Below, piece after piece: positions 43,245 to 52,438 of a DNA stretch of 64,000 bases. Source of the stretch: Bradyrhizobium sp. Arg816 (lineage in GTDB: Bacteria > Pseudomonadota > Alphaproteobacteria > Rhizobiales > Xanthobacteraceae); the NCBI RefSeq assembly GCF_029989365.1, contig NZ_JAPRAQ010000011.1:1-64000 (forward strand), in the 5' to 3' direction. Both the position numbers and the translations under genes were made by a program. Each line of letters starts with the position of its first letter. Within the stretch, counting starts at the first letter, position 1. The notes under the pieces were generated by a model. That model saw only the letters and a program-made list of their open reading frames with translations. It was not told where the DNA came from and did no database searches.

Positions 43245-45314
43245 ATGTCTGTCGACGACCGGCCCACGCTCAGCGCTCCCGACGACGATCCCTGGCTCTG
43301 GCTCGAGGAGATCGAAGGCAAGCAGGCGCTCGATTTCGTCGCGCGGCAGAATCAACTGACGCTCGCGGCGTTCGGGGGCGCAGCCTTCGAGCGCGACCGC
43401 GATGTCCTCGCGGCGATCTACGATCGTCCCGACAACATCCCCTATGTCAGCCGGCGCGGAGACGATCTTCACAATCTCTGGAAGGATGCCGTCAACCCGC
43501 GCGGCCTGTGGCGGCGAACCACGCTGGCGGAATTTCGCAAACCGCATCCGGCGTGGGAGATCATGCTGGACATCGACCAGCTCGCAGCACACGAAGGCGA
43601 GGACTGGCTGCTCAGCGGGATCGCCACGATGCCGGGACGCTCGCGGGCAATTCTGAGCCTGTCGCGCGGCGGCAGCGACGCCGTCACCCTGCGGGAATTC
43701 GACATCGACACCAAAAGCTTCGTCGCGGACGGTTTTACGCTGCCGGAGGCCAAGGGCGGCGTGGACTGGATCGATGCCGATACGCTGCTGCTGTCGAGCG
43801 CCCATGGCGAGGGCATGGCGACGACTTCCGGATATTCGCGGACCGTTCGCGTGTGGCGGCGCGGCCAGCCCGTCGATCAGGCGCAAACGATCCTCGAGAC
43901 CACGGCCGATCACATGGCGATGTCGGGCATGGCCGACGATACGGGACCGGCGCCGCGGGTCTGGATCGTCGACCAGATCGATTTCTTCAATCATGCGATC
44001 TGGCTGCGCGATGCGGCTGGTGCAACGACGAAGCTCGATCTGCCGACCGGCATATGGATGCAGGCGCATGGCGACTGGTTCGCGATGAAGCTGCGCAAGG
44101 ACTGGCAGGTCGAGGGGCGGACCTATGCCACCGACACCGTGCTCGGCATCTCGCTCTCCGCGTTCCTGGCAGGCCACCGCGATTTCGCGGTCCTGTTCGA
44201 GCCGGCGCCGCGACGCGCGTTGCAAGGCCTGTTCTGGGCGGGCGGCAGACTGGTGCTGTCGATCCTCGACGAGCTCAGGCCGCGCTTCGAGATCTGCACG
44301 CCATCAGCGAAGGGCTGGAGCCGCGAGACGCTTCCCGGCCTCCCCGAGATTGGCGTCGTCGACATCTGGCCGCTCGATCGCCATCCGTCCGAGAGCAATG
44401 GCGACCTGCTCGCCAATGTGCAGGATCCGCTCACGCCGCCGTCGCTGCTGTTGCTGGAGCGCGGCGCCGCAAGCCCGACCGTGCTGAAGCAGGCGCCGAA
44501 GACATTCACCGCGGATGGTCTCGTGGTGACGCAGCACGAGGCGATCTCGATCGACGGCGAGCGCATTCCCTATGTCCAGACGGGTCCCGCGGGCGAGACC
44601 GGCGATGCGCCGGTCTATATGAGCGCCTATGGCGGCTTCGGCCATGCGGTGAAGCCGTACTACAACCCCTCGCTCGGCAAGCTGTGGCTCGAACGCGGCG
44701 GCACGATCGTGCAGGCGAATTTGCGCGGCGGCGGCGAGTTCGGCACCCGCTGGCACGATGCCGGGCGGCTCGCCGGCAAGAAACTCTCGCACGACGATTT
44801 CGCGGCCATTGCCGCCGATCTCGTGCGACGCGGCGTGACGCAGCCAAAGCGGATCGCGGCGCAAGGCGGGTCGAACGGCGGCATCCTCATCACCAACATG
44901 CTGGTGCGCTACCCCGAGCGCTTCGGCGCGCTGTTCTGCACCATTCCGCTGATCGACATGCGCCGCTACACCAAACTGCTCGCGGGCGCGAGCTGGATCG
45001 CGGAATATGGCGACCCTGACAAGCCCGAAGAGTGGGAGTGGCTGCAGACCTACTCGGCCTATCACAACGTCAAGGCCAGCCAGTCCTATCCGCCGATCCT
45101 GATCGCCACGACACGGCGCGACGACCGCGTTCATCCCGGTCACGCGCGCAAGATGGCCGCAAAGCTGCAGGCGATGGGCTACGAGGCCTGGTTCTACGAG
45201 CCGGAAGCCGGCGGCCACGGCTACGGCAAGGACAACAAGGAGCGCGCGGGATTCGAGGTGATCGGCTTCCGATTCTTGAAGGACAGGATCGGGTGGAAGG
45301 ACGGGGAGGCGTAG
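43245..45314 (+). CDS. Prolyl oligopeptidase-family (S9) serine peptidase
   Basis: A 689-residue cytoplasmic peptidase. N-terminal segment PWLWLEEIEGKQALDFVARQ is the usual start of the beta-propeller partner domain; the catalytic alpha/beta-hydrolase domain follows with nucleophile Ser543 (QGGSNGG), the Asp in TTRRDDRVHPGHA (about 626) and His658 (GGHGYG). The motif SAYGGFGHAVKPYYNP is typical of S9A members. ATG 43245 with GGGAG upstream is used rather than the track start 25 codons earlier. It would cleave short peptides, commonly after proline; substrate class is inferred from family. Confidence 0.9.
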   Translation: MSVDDRPTLSAPDDDPWLWLEEIEGKQALDFVARQNQLTLAAFGGAAFERDRDVLAAIYDRPDNIPYVSRRGDDLHNLWKDAVNPRGLWRRTTLAEFRKPHPAWEIMLDIDQLAAHEGEDWLLSGIATMPGRSRAILSLSRGGSDAVTLREFDIDTKSFVADGFTLPEAKGGVDWIDADTLLLSSAHGEGMATTSGYSRTVRVWRRGQPVDQAQTILETTADHMAMSGMADDTGPAPRVWIVDQIDFFNHAIWLRDAAGATTKLDLPTGIWMQAHGDWFAMKLRKDWQVEGRTYATDTVLGISLSAFLAGHRDFAVLFEPAPRRALQGLFWAGGRLVLSILDELRPRFEICTPSAKGWSRETLPGLPEIGVVDIWPLDRHPSESNGDLLANVQDPLTPPSLLLLERGAASPTVLKQAPKTFTADGLVVTQHEAISIDGERIPYVQTGPAGETGDAPVYMSAYGGFGHAVKPYYNPSLGKLWLERGGTIVQANLRGGGEFGTRWHDAGRLAGKKLSHDDFAAIAADLVRRGVTQPKRIAAQGGSNGGILITNMLVRYPERFGALFCTIPLIDMRRYTKLLAGASWIAEYGDPDKPEEWEWLQTYSAYHNVKASQSYPPILIATTRRDDRVHPGHARKMAAKLQAMGYEAWFYEPEAGGHGYGKDNKERAGFEVIGFRFLKDRIGWKDGEA

Positions 45315-45370
45315 TCGAAGCGTCGTCTACGCGGATGTAGCTTTACGACGTGAGGCGGGCGCCGCTCGCT

Positions 45371-45520
45371 CATTCCCTCCCCTCTTGCGGGGGAGGGGCA
45401 GGGAGAGGGGGCCACACGGGGACTCTCTCGATTTGCGCGCGCGGCAGGTCGTAGATGGATAGACCGTTTCCTGGGCTACCCCTCTTCCCCGCCCTCCCCC
45501 GCAAGGGGGGAGGGAGCGCA
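45371..45520. repeat. Palindromic intergenic element, family B, copy 4
   Basis: Arms CATTCCCTCCCCTCTTGCGG and GCAAGGGGGGAGGG, inner stem GGGAGAGGGG with partners, and the loop word CTCTCTCGATTTG shared with copy 3. It sits between the convergent S9 peptidase and DUF938 genes. Confidence 0.9.
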
Positions 45521-45532
45521 CCTTCTGCATCG

Positions 45533-46204
45533 CTAGCGCGAAAACACCAGCGTCAGATTGTTCGCCGGCATCTCGATCGTATCGACCAAGCTTAGCCCGG
45601 CTCCGCGTGCGAGCGTCTCGACGTCGCTGATATCACGCACGCCCCATTCGGGATTGCCTTCGCGCAACGAGGTGTCGAACACGGCATTGCTGAGCGCGGT
45701 GTGCTTGCCGTCGCGCTTGAACGGGCCGTAGAGGAACAGCTTGCCGTCGGCCCGCAAGTAACGGCCGGCGCCGGTGAACAGGCCCTCGGCCACGCTCCAT
45801 GGCGCGATGTGGATCACGTTAGCGCAGAACAAGGCGGCCAGACTCGTCGGGCCCTGCCCGCTTCGCATCTCCGGACACCAGTCGGGGTCGGTGAGATCGA
45901 TCCGCAGCGGTGAGCGGATGTTTTGCAGGCCCGAATGGACGCGCCAAGCCTCGATGCTCTTGAGGTGGCGCTGGTTGAGATCGCTCGGCCACCAGGTCAG
46001 GCCGGGCGTGCGCTGGGCGAAATGGACCACGTGCTGGCCGGTTCCGCTGCCGAGCTCGACGACGTTGCCGGTCAGGCCTGCGAGATCCTTTTCCAGCGCC
46101 GCCCAGAGCGGCTCGTGATTGCGATGAAATGCCGGTGCATCGAGCCGCCCATCCGACTCGACCCGTCCGCCGTCCCTGCCAAATTCGACGACATATTCAG
46201 CCAA
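45533..46204 (-). CDS. DUF938 class I SAM-dependent methyltransferase-like protein
   Basis: A 223-residue protein of the DUF938 family. The SAM-binding motif VVELGSGTGQHVVHFAQ is at about 48-64 and the post-motif acidic segment WWPSDLNQRHLKSIEAW follows. Further family sequence: FCANVIHIAPWSVAEGLFTG and GKLFLYGPFKRDG. The substrate is unknown. The start is a TTG (46202-46204) with AGGGGACC in front, since no ATG or GTG is suitably placed. The sox operon diverges from it. Confidence 0.85.
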   Translation of the reverse strand: MAEYVVEFGRDGGRVESDGRLDAPAFHRNHEPLWAALEKDLAGLTGNVVELGSGTGQHVVHFAQRTPGLTWWPSDLNQRHLKSIEAWRVHSGLQNIRSPLRIDLTDPDWCPEMRSGQGPTSLAALFCANVIHIAPWSVAEGLFTGAGRYLRADGKLFLYGPFKRDGKHTALSNAVFDTSLREGNPEWGVRDISDVETLARGAGLSLVDTIEMPANNLTLVFSR

Positions 46205-46304
46205 TTGAGGTCCCCTTGAAAAAACGAGAACGGGAAAAAAATACGATGGGCGCTCAAACGCCCCGAAAACAGCCGGCCAGCGCTCCTGGCCCGAATCCGC
46301 CCAA

Positions 46305-46323
46305 CAACTAGTCTCTTTAGTTG
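46305..46323. promoter_or_regulatory. Dyad upstream of the sox operon
   Basis: CAACTA and TAGTTG form a 6-bp inverted repeat with a 7-bp spacer in the 46205-46450 divergent region. It is a candidate operator for the sox genes or the DUF938 gene; no SoxR repressor gene is in the window, so the assignment is tentative. Confidence 0.35.
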
Positions 46324-46450
46324 CAATGCGGAAGATATTAACTCCATTTTGCCGCGCGCATAGTCTTGATTGTCAGATGATCCCCTTTGTGCTTTGGAAC
46401 ACTATATTTCCACGAACGAGATCATCGACATAACGCCTCGGAATGACGCC

Positions 46451-46807
46451 TTGACCGCCTTTCCACGGACGCCCGTCCTTTACGTCCTGCTGGCGATCGC
46501 CGCCGGCCTTGCCGCAGGCCCGGTGCGGGCGCAATCCGCCGTGGCCGATGGCCAGAAGCTCGCCTTCGACCGCGGCAAGGGCAATTGCCTGACCTGCCAC
46601 GTCATCAAGGGCGGCGACCTGCCCGGAACGATCGGGCCGGAGCTGAAGGACATCAAATCAAAATACCCTGATCGCAACGAGCTGGTCGCGATCATCTTCG
46701 ACGAGACCAAGCGCAATCCGCAGACCATGATGCCGCCGTTCGGCCGGAACCGGATTTTGACCGAGCAGGAGATCAGCGCCATCGTTGATTTCCTCCAGAC
46801 CCTGTGA
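46451..46807 (+). CDS. soxX: Sox cytochrome c subunit SoxX
   Basis: A 118-residue precursor of the monoheme c-type cytochrome SoxX. Signal peptide LYVLLAIAAGLAAGPVRAQS, heme-binding CLTCH (about residue 48), and distal methionine probably in NPQTMMPPFG. SoxX pairs with SoxA to form the SoxXA complex that oxidatively attaches thiosulfate to the SoxY carrier in the periplasm. No ATG is in frame; TTG 46451 with a GGAA-type site is chosen, and a TTG at 46370 is an alternative. First gene of the soxXYZA-K-B cluster. Confidence 0.88.
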   Translation: MTAFPRTPVLYVLLAIAAGLAAGPVRAQSAVADGQKLAFDRGKGNCLTCHVIKGGDLPGTIGPELKDIKSKYPDRNELVAIIFDETKRNPQTMMPPFGRNRILTEQEISAIVDFLQTL

Positions 46808-46844
46808 CTTCAGGCACGCCAAGAGACCGTCGAGGAGATTTGAG

Positions 46845-47330
46845 ATGACCATCACCACCGGCCCTCATCCGACGCGGCGCCTGATCCTTCAGGGCGTAGC
46901 CGGCGTCGCGCTGCTCGGCCTCGGCAACCTGCCGTTCGCGCCCGCGCGTGCAGCGGCCAACGACAAATATCCGGAAGAAGCATTCAAACAGAAGAGCGAG
47001 GCGGACGCGATCAAGGCGCTCTACGGCAAGACCGCCGAGCCGTCCGACAAGGTCAAGCTCGACGCACCCGAGATCGCCGAGAACGGCGGCGTAGTGCCGA
47101 TCTCGGTGACGACGACGCTCGACAAGGTCACCTCGATCTCGTTCTTCGTGGCCGAGAATCCGAGCGCGCTCGCGGCAAGCTACAAAATTCCCGATGGCAC
47201 GATCCCTGCTGTCGCCAACCGCCTGAAGATGGCCAAGACCACCAACGTGACCGCGATCGTGGAGGCCGACGGCAAGCTCTATAGCGCGACCAAGGAAGTC
47301 AAAGTCACAGTCGGCGGCTGCGGCGGTTAG
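46845..47330 (+). CDS. soxY: Thiosulfate-oxidation carrier protein SoxY
   Basis: A 161-residue exported carrier protein. It ends with the diagnostic swinging arm VGGCGG, whose cysteine carries sulfur intermediates through the Sox cycle. The N-terminus (PTRRLILQGVAGVALLGLG) has a twin-arginine-like signal, consistent with Tat export of SoxYZ. The start ATG 46845 follows GAGGAGA. SoxZ begins 10 bp after the stop. Confidence 0.95.
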   Translation: MTITTGPHPTRRLILQGVAGVALLGLGNLPFAPARAAANDKYPEEAFKQKSEADAIKALYGKTAEPSDKVKLDAPEIAENGGVVPISVTTTLDKVTSISFFVAENPSALAASYKIPDGTIPAVANRLKMAKTTNVTAIVEADGKLYSATKEVKVTVGGCGG

Positions 47331-47340
47331 GAGAATTTAG

Positions 47341-47652
47341 ATGGCATCCAGCATCCGCGTCCGCGCCACGGCCAACGGCGACATCACCGAGGTGCAGGCG
47401 CTGATCCAGCACCCCATGGACACCGGCCTGGTCAAGGACGCCAAGGGCGAGGTGATTCCGGCGCACTTCATCCAGCGGCTGAAGTTCGAATGTAACGGCA
47501 AGGATGTCTTCGTCGCCGATTGGGGCACCGCGGTCTCCAAGGACCCCTACGTCAAGTTCAGCTTCAAGGGCGCCAAGAAGGGCGACGACCTCAAGGTCTC
47601 CTGGACCGACAACAAGGGCGGGTCGGACACGACCACCGCGAAGATTTCGTAA
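47341..47652 (+). CDS. soxZ: Thiosulfate-oxidation partner protein SoxZ
   Basis: A 103-residue immunoglobulin-fold partner of SoxY, starting MASSIRVRATANGDITEVQA. The QALIQHPMDTGLVKDAKGEV and PAHFIQRLKFECNGKDVF segments are typical SoxZ. It has no signal peptide of its own, as expected for hitch-hiker export with SoxY. Its TAA stop overlaps the soxA ATG (TAATG). Confidence 0.95.
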   Translation: MASSIRVRATANGDITEVQALIQHPMDTGLVKDAKGEVIPAHFIQRLKFECNGKDVFVADWGTAVSKDPYVKFSFKGAKKGDDLKVSWTDNKGGSDTTTAKIS

Positions 47653-48512
47653 TGAATGCCCGCTTCTTTCTCCTTGGTTCGTTGAGCGCCGCGCTGGTCG
47701 CGTTCGCCCTCACCTCTCCGCGCGTGATCGCGGCCGACAAGGTCGATCCCGTTGCCGATGCGAAAGCGTTCCAGAACTTCTTCTTCCAGAAGTTTCCGAC
47801 CGTGAAGCACGAGGATTTCGTCAACGGTCCTTATTCGATGAACGAGGACATGAAGCGGCAGTGGCAGGAGAAGGAGGAATTCCCGCCCTACGAGTTCGCG
47901 CTCGACGCCGGCAAGGAGATGTTCGCGACCCCGTTCAGGAACGGCAAGACCTATGCCGACTGCTTCCCGAACGGCGGCATCGGCATCCGCCAGAACTATC
48001 CTTACTTCGACACTGGGGAAGGCAAGGTCGTCACGCTGGAGCTCGCGCTCAACCGCTGCCGCGAGGCCAATGGCGAGGCGCCCTATTCCTACGTCAAGGA
48101 CGAGATGGCTTCGCTCACCGCCTACATGGCGTTCACCTCGCGCGGCAAGCCGATGGACATCAAGATCCCCGACGACCCGCGCGCGCTCGCCGCGTACGAG
48201 AACGGCAAGCGCTATTTCTACACGCGCCGCGGCCAGATGAATTTCTCCTGCGCGAGCTGCCATGTGCAGAGCCCGGGCGAGCGCATCCGCGCCGAGATCC
48301 TGGCGCCGGCGCTCGGCATTCTGAACGCGATGCCGATCTACCGCTCGGAATGGAGCGGCATGGGCACCACCAGCCGCCGCTTCGTCACCTGCAACAGCCA
48401 GACCCGCGCGGTTCCGCTGGAGCCGCAGGCCGATGAATATCGCGACGTCGAATATTTCCTGTCCTACGTCGCCAACGGCCTGCCGATTTCAGGGCCGGGA
48501 GCGCGGCCATGA
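47652..48512 (+). CDS. soxA: Sox cytochrome c subunit SoxA
   Basis: A 286-residue exported cytochrome. Signal peptide MNARFFLLGSLSAALVAFALTSP followed by the SoxA fold. Only one CxxCH heme motif is present (CASCH, about residue 202), with the N-terminal heme position represented by cysteines (DCFPNGG and NRCREAN) that likely form a disulfide; a later Cys in FVTCNSQTR is the expected persulfide heme ligand. This is the monoheme class of SoxA. The start overlaps the soxZ stop and the 3' end overlaps the next gene by four bases. Confidence 0.93.
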   Translation: MNARFFLLGSLSAALVAFALTSPRVIAADKVDPVADAKAFQNFFFQKFPTVKHEDFVNGPYSMNEDMKRQWQEKEEFPPYEFALDAGKEMFATPFRNGKTYADCFPNGGIGIRQNYPYFDTGEGKVVTLELALNRCREANGEAPYSYVKDEMASLTAYMAFTSRGKPMDIKIPDDPRALAAYENGKRYFYTRRGQMNFSCASCHVQSPGERIRAEILAPALGILNAMPIYRSEWSGMGTTSRRFVTCNSQTRAVPLEPQADEYRDVEYFLSYVANGLPISGPGARP

Positions 48513-48814
48513 AGCTGTCACTTCCTCTCGCCATGTTGCTTGCCTTGAGCCTCGCGCCGGCAGCGCGCGCGGCAAACGAGGCGGACTACAAGGCGGCCTA
48601 TGCCGCTGCGGAGGCCGCCTCCAGGGAGGCAGCCGGCATGCGCAACCAGTGGACCGTGACCGTATCAGCGCTGGCGGCAGCCAAGAAGGCGGCCGACGGC
48701 GGCGATTTCGACCGCGCGGTTGCCGCTGCGAAGGAGGCCGAGGCGCTGGCGAAGGCCTCGATCTTCCAGGCGACGTCGGAAAAAGAGGCGTGGAAGGCGA
48801 TGGAAATCCGCTAG
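48509..48814 (+). CDS. soxK: SoxXA-binding protein (SoxK-type)
   Basis: A 101-residue exported protein: signal peptide MKLSLPLAMLLALSLAPAARA, then an Ala/Lys/Glu-rich helical hairpin (ADYKAAYAAAEAASREA ... DFDRAVAAAKEAEALAKASI). This matches the small SoxXA-binding protein of alphaproteobacteria that increases SoxXA activity. Position between soxA (ATGA overlap) and soxB supports it. No catalytic residues are expected. Confidence 0.8.
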   Translation: MKLSLPLAMLLALSLAPAARAANEADYKAAYAAAEAASREAAGMRNQWTVTVSALAAAKKAADGGDFDRAVAAAKEAEALAKASIFQATSEKEAWKAMEIR

Positions 48815-48870
48815 ACTAAAAATCTCGTGGAACCGTCGAATTGCCGTTGAGAGGCGCGGAGAATTTCTGG

Positions 48871-50622
48871 ATGGCCATCCGCCGCCGCGATTTCCTGAAG
48901 AGCACCGCTGCTGTCGCCACATCGCTCAGCCTGCCGCGGCTCGCGCGCGGCGCCGAGACCGCGAGCATTTACGACCTCGAACGGTTCGGCAATGCGCGCA
49001 TCCTGCACACCACCGACACGCACGCGCAGCTCAACCCGGTCTATGTCCGCGAGCCCAGCGTCAATATCGGCATCGGCGAGATGGCAGGACGGCCGCCGCA
49101 TCTGGTTGGCCGCGCTTTCCTCGAACGGTTCGGGATCCGGCCCGACAGCGCCGATGCCTATGCCTTCAGCTGCTTCGAGTTCGAGAAGTCCGCGGGCCGC
49201 TTCGGAAAGCTCGGCGGGTTCGCCCATCTGAAGACGCTGGTCGACCGTTTGCGCGGCGATGCCGGCGAAAAGCGCTCCGTGCTCGTCGACGGCGGCGACC
49301 TCTGGCAGGGCACCGGGCTTGCCAACATCATGCAGGGCCGCGACATGGTCGAGGTCGCCAACCTGCTCGGTATCGAGGCGATGACCGGGCATTGGGAATT
49401 CACCTATGGCGAGCAGGTGTTGCGTGAGAATCTCGAGCGCTTCAAGGGCGAGTTTCTGGCGCAGAACGTGTTCCTGACCGAGGAGGCCGCGTTCAACGAC
49501 GCTCCCGCTTTCGACAAGGCGAGCGGGCGCGTGTTCAAGCCTTCGATGATCAAGGAGCTCGGCGGCCATCGCGTTGCGATCATCGGCCAGGCCTTCCCCT
49601 ATGTGCCGATCGCGCATCCCAAGCGGTTCACGCCGGACTGGACTTTTGGCATCCGCGAGGAGGAGTTGCAGAAACATGTCGATGCCTTGCGCGGCACTGA
49701 GAAGGTCGATGCGGTCATCCTGCTGTCGCACAACGGCATGGACGTCGATCTCAAGCTCGCGAGCCGCGTCACCGGCATCGACGTCATCCTCGGCGGCCAT
49801 ACCCATGATGCGATCCCGCAGCCCATCGCGGTGAAGAACGCGAGCGGTACGACGCTCGTCACCAATGCCGGCTCCAACGGGAAATTTCTGGGTGTCCTCG
49901 ATCTCGCGCTCGACAAGGGCAAGGTCGGCGATGTCAGGTATCACCTGCTGCCGGTCTATTCCGAGCTGCTGAAGCCCGACCCTGGCATGGCCGAGCTGAT
50001 CGGCCGGGTGCGCGCGCCGCACGTCACCGACTGGTCTGAGAAGATCGCAACGCCCGACCGCCTGCTGTATCGCCGCGACAATTTCGCCGGCCCCGTCGAC
50101 GAGCTGATCTGCACCGCGCTGCGCAGCGAACTCGATGCCGAGATCGCGCTGTCGCCGGGCTTCCGCTGGGGCGTCACCGCACTGTCCGGCCAGCCGCTGA
50201 CCATGGAGGATGTGCTCGCGGAAACCGCGATCACCTATCCCGAGACCTATGTGCAGGAGATGACCGGCGCCCAGATCAAGGAGGTGCTGGAAGACATCTG
50301 CGACAACCTCTTCAATCCCGACCCCTATTACCAGCAGGGCGGCGACATGGTGCGCGCCGGCGGGCTCAGCTACACCTGCACGCCGACGGCTGCGATCGGC
50401 AGCCGCATCTCCGAGCTGAAGCTCAATGGCGGCAAGGCGCTCAGCGCGAGCCACCGCTACAAGGTCGCGGGCTGGGCCTCGGTCAACGGGCAGCAGGGCG
50501 CGCCGGTGTGGGATGTCGTCGCCAAATATCTGCGCTCGGGCCGGATGTTTCAGGAGCGGCTCGGCTCCGGCGTGACGCTGAAGGGCGTCGAGGGCAATCC
50601 TGGCATTGCAGGACAGGGATGA
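48871..50622 (+). CDS. soxB: Thiosulfohydrolase SoxB
   Basis: A 583-residue periplasmic dimanganese hydrolase that releases sulfate from thiocysteine-S-sulfate on SoxY. The Tat signal MAIRRRDFLKSTAAVA leads into metallophosphatase motifs HTTDTHAQL, VDGGDLWQGTG, HWEF, LLSHNGMD and GGHTHD, and the 5'-nucleotidase-like C-domain (RRDNFAGPVDELICTALR). ATG 48871 is used, since the Tat motif starts there. It is followed directly by a DsrE-like gene with ATGA overlap. Confidence 0.95.
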   Translation: MAIRRRDFLKSTAAVATSLSLPRLARGAETASIYDLERFGNARILHTTDTHAQLNPVYVREPSVNIGIGEMAGRPPHLVGRAFLERFGIRPDSADAYAFSCFEFEKSAGRFGKLGGFAHLKTLVDRLRGDAGEKRSVLVDGGDLWQGTGLANIMQGRDMVEVANLLGIEAMTGHWEFTYGEQVLRENLERFKGEFLAQNVFLTEEAAFNDAPAFDKASGRVFKPSMIKELGGHRVAIIGQAFPYVPIAHPKRFTPDWTFGIREEELQKHVDALRGTEKVDAVILLSHNGMDVDLKLASRVTGIDVILGGHTHDAIPQPIAVKNASGTTLVTNAGSNGKFLGVLDLALDKGKVGDVRYHLLPVYSELLKPDPGMAELIGRVRAPHVTDWSEKIATPDRLLYRRDNFAGPVDELICTALRSELDAEIALSPGFRWGVTALSGQPLTMEDVLAETAITYPETYVQEMTGAQIKEVLEDICDNLFNPDPYYQQGGDMVRAGGLSYTCTPTAAIGSRISELKLNGGKALSASHRYKVAGWASVNGQQGAPVWDVVAKYLRSGRMFQERLGSGVTLKGVEGNPGIAGQG

Positions 50623-51077
50623 TGCGGTGGCAAACCTGTCGCGCGATGCTGCTGGCGGCGCTCGCCTTCGCCGCCACGCCATGGGCCTCGGCACAGCAGG
50701 TGCCGCTCCAGGACAAGCCGTTCGCCGAGCACAAGATCGTGCTTCAGCTCTCCGACGGCGATGTGAAGAAGCAGGCGCTGGTGCTGAGCGTCGCCAACAA
50801 TCTCCTGAAGGCCTACGATCCGGACAAGGTCGCGATCGAGGTGGTGGCGTTCGGCCCCGGCATTGATCTCCTGTCCACCGGCAGCGAGCGGCGCAAGCAG
50901 GTCGAAAGCCTGATCGCGCAGGGCGTGCGCTTCGATATCTGCCTCAACACGGTCGACACGATCGAACGGGAGACCGGAAAACGGCCTGAGTTCATCCCCG
51001 CTGCGACGCCGGTGCAGGTCGGGGTCGGGCAGATCCTGTTCCTGGCGGAGAACGGGTACACGGTGGTGCGGCCGTAG
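50619..51077 (+). CDS. Exported DsrE/DsrF-like protein
   Basis: A 152-residue protein with a signal peptide (MLLAALAFAATPWASAQQ) and a DsrE-fold domain: KIVLQLSDGDVKKQALVLSVANNL, VAIEVVAFGPGIDLL, and the single Cys in RFDICLNTVDTI that matches the sulfur-carrying Cys of the family. Such proteins often lie in sulfur-oxidation loci and may bind or move sulfane sulfur. Start overlaps soxB stop; an ATG one codon downstream is equally possible. Confidence 0.8.
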   Translation: MMRWQTCRAMLLAALAFAATPWASAQQVPLQDKPFAEHKIVLQLSDGDVKKQALVLSVANNLLKAYDPDKVAIEVVAFGPGIDLLSTGSERRKQVESLIAQGVRFDICLNTVDTIERETGKRPEFIPAATPVQVGVGQILFLAENGYTVVRP

Positions 51078-51101
51078 GGGCGCTGGCGCGCCTCATCCAC
51101 C

Positions 51102-51206
51102 GCTGTCATTCCCCGCGAAAGCGGGGAATCCAGTACGCCGCGGCTTCTCCGTACCTCTCGGCGCCTCTGGAATACTGGATCGCCCGCTTTCGCGGGCGAT
51201 GACAGC
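51102..51206. repeat. Palindromic intergenic element, family F, copy 2
   Basis: Outer stem GCTGTCAT/ATGACAGC, left arm hairpin CCCCGCGAAAGCGGGG, right arm hairpin CGCCCGCTTTCGCGGGCG, and inner CCAGTA/TACTGG. Same architecture and core as copy 1 but with different stem bases, which keep complementarity. It separates the DsrE-like gene from the persulfide dioxygenase gene. Confidence 0.88.
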
Positions 51207-51345
51207 GAGCATGTGGCGGGCACCTCAGCCCCACCCCCCCGCAATAAGAATCTTCTAAATTTTACTCTCCACACAGTGAATTGCTTCTCTTTCCGACCCA
51301 CGGCGTAGTAGAATCTTGGGAACCAGTTCCACCCCGGGTCTTGCC

Positions 51346-52383
51346 ATGATCTTTCGCCAGCTCTTCGACAGCGTTTCGGGCACCTACAGCTATGTCCTCG
51401 CCAGCCGCCCCGGCGGCGAGGCACTGATCCTCGATCCCGTGCTGGAAAAGGTCGACCGCTACTGCCAACTGTTGCGCGAGCTCGACCTCAAGCTGGTGAA
51501 AGCCGTCGACACCCATCTCCATGCCGACCACGTCACCGGGCTCGGCGAGCTCCGCGACCGCACCCATTGCATGACCGTGATGGGCGACCAGACCAAGGCC
51601 GACGTGGTGGCGATGCGGGTTGCCGACGGCGACAAGGTGACGATCGAGGGCCTGTCGCTCGACGTGATGTACACGCCCGGCCACACCGACGATTCCTACT
51701 CCTATCTGATGGGTGACCGCGTCTTCACCGGCGACACGCTTCTGATCCGCGGCACCGGCCGCACCGATTTCCAGAACGGCTCGTCGCGCGCGCAATACGA
51801 GTCGATCTTCAACCGCCTGCTCAAGCTGCCGGACGAGACGATGGTGTTCCCGGCGCATGACTACAAGGGCGACACCGTCTCCACCATCGGCGAGGAGAAG
51901 CGCTACAATCCGCGGCTCCAGGTGCGTTCGGTCGACGAATATATCGAGCTGATGGCGAACCTGAAGCTGCCCAATCCGAAGATGATGGACGTCGCGGTGC
52001 CCGCCAACATGCATGTCGGCCTGCATCAGGAGGAGCTGGAGAAAGAGGGCCGCGCAGTCAGCGCCGTCGAGGCGATCCGCATCCTCGGCCGTCCCGACAT
52101 CCTGCTGGTCGATCTGCGCGAGACCAATGAGCGGATAAAGCACGGCATGCTCGAAGGCGCGCTGCATACGCCCTATCCGTCCGTTGAAGACAGCCTGAAG
52201 CCCGGCGGCATGCTGCGCGAGGTCGCGGCCGCCACCGGCCGCCGCGTCGTGTTCTTCTGCGCGTTCGGCGAACGCTCGGCGATGGCTGTCGCCGCCGCCA
52301 AGGAAGCCGGCCTTTCCAACACCGCCCACATCGCCGGCGGCATCGATGCCTGGAAGAAGGCCGGCGGGCCTGTGGTGCACTGA
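51346..52383 (+). CDS. Persulfide dioxygenase-rhodanese fusion
   Basis: A 345-residue two-domain protein. The N-terminal metallo-beta-lactamase domain (about 1-235) has THLHADHVTG, TPGHTDDSYSY, FTGDTLLIRGTGRTDF and FPAHDY, matching ETHE1/SdoA persulfide dioxygenases with an iron site. The C-terminal rhodanese domain has active-site Cys in FFCAFGERSAMA. The fusion oxidises glutathione persulfide to sulfite and moves sulfur between sulfite and thiosulfate, fitting its position after the Sox genes. ATG 51346 is selected; ten earlier codons lack a site. Confidence 0.9.
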   Translation: MIFRQLFDSVSGTYSYVLASRPGGEALILDPVLEKVDRYCQLLRELDLKLVKAVDTHLHADHVTGLGELRDRTHCMTVMGDQTKADVVAMRVADGDKVTIEGLSLDVMYTPGHTDDSYSYLMGDRVFTGDTLLIRGTGRTDFQNGSSRAQYESIFNRLLKLPDETMVFPAHDYKGDTVSTIGEEKRYNPRLQVRSVDEYIELMANLKLPNPKMMDVAVPANMHVGLHQEELEKEGRAVSAVEAIRILGRPDILLVDLRETNERIKHGMLEGALHTPYPSVEDSLKPGGMLREVAAATGRRVVFFCAFGERSAMAVAAAKEAGLSNTAHIAGGIDAWKKAGGPVVH

Positions 52384-52438
52384 CGCCCCCCTTCTTGCGG
52401 TAAGTCAGGAACCGCACATATTTTGGGGGTAGAAGCGG

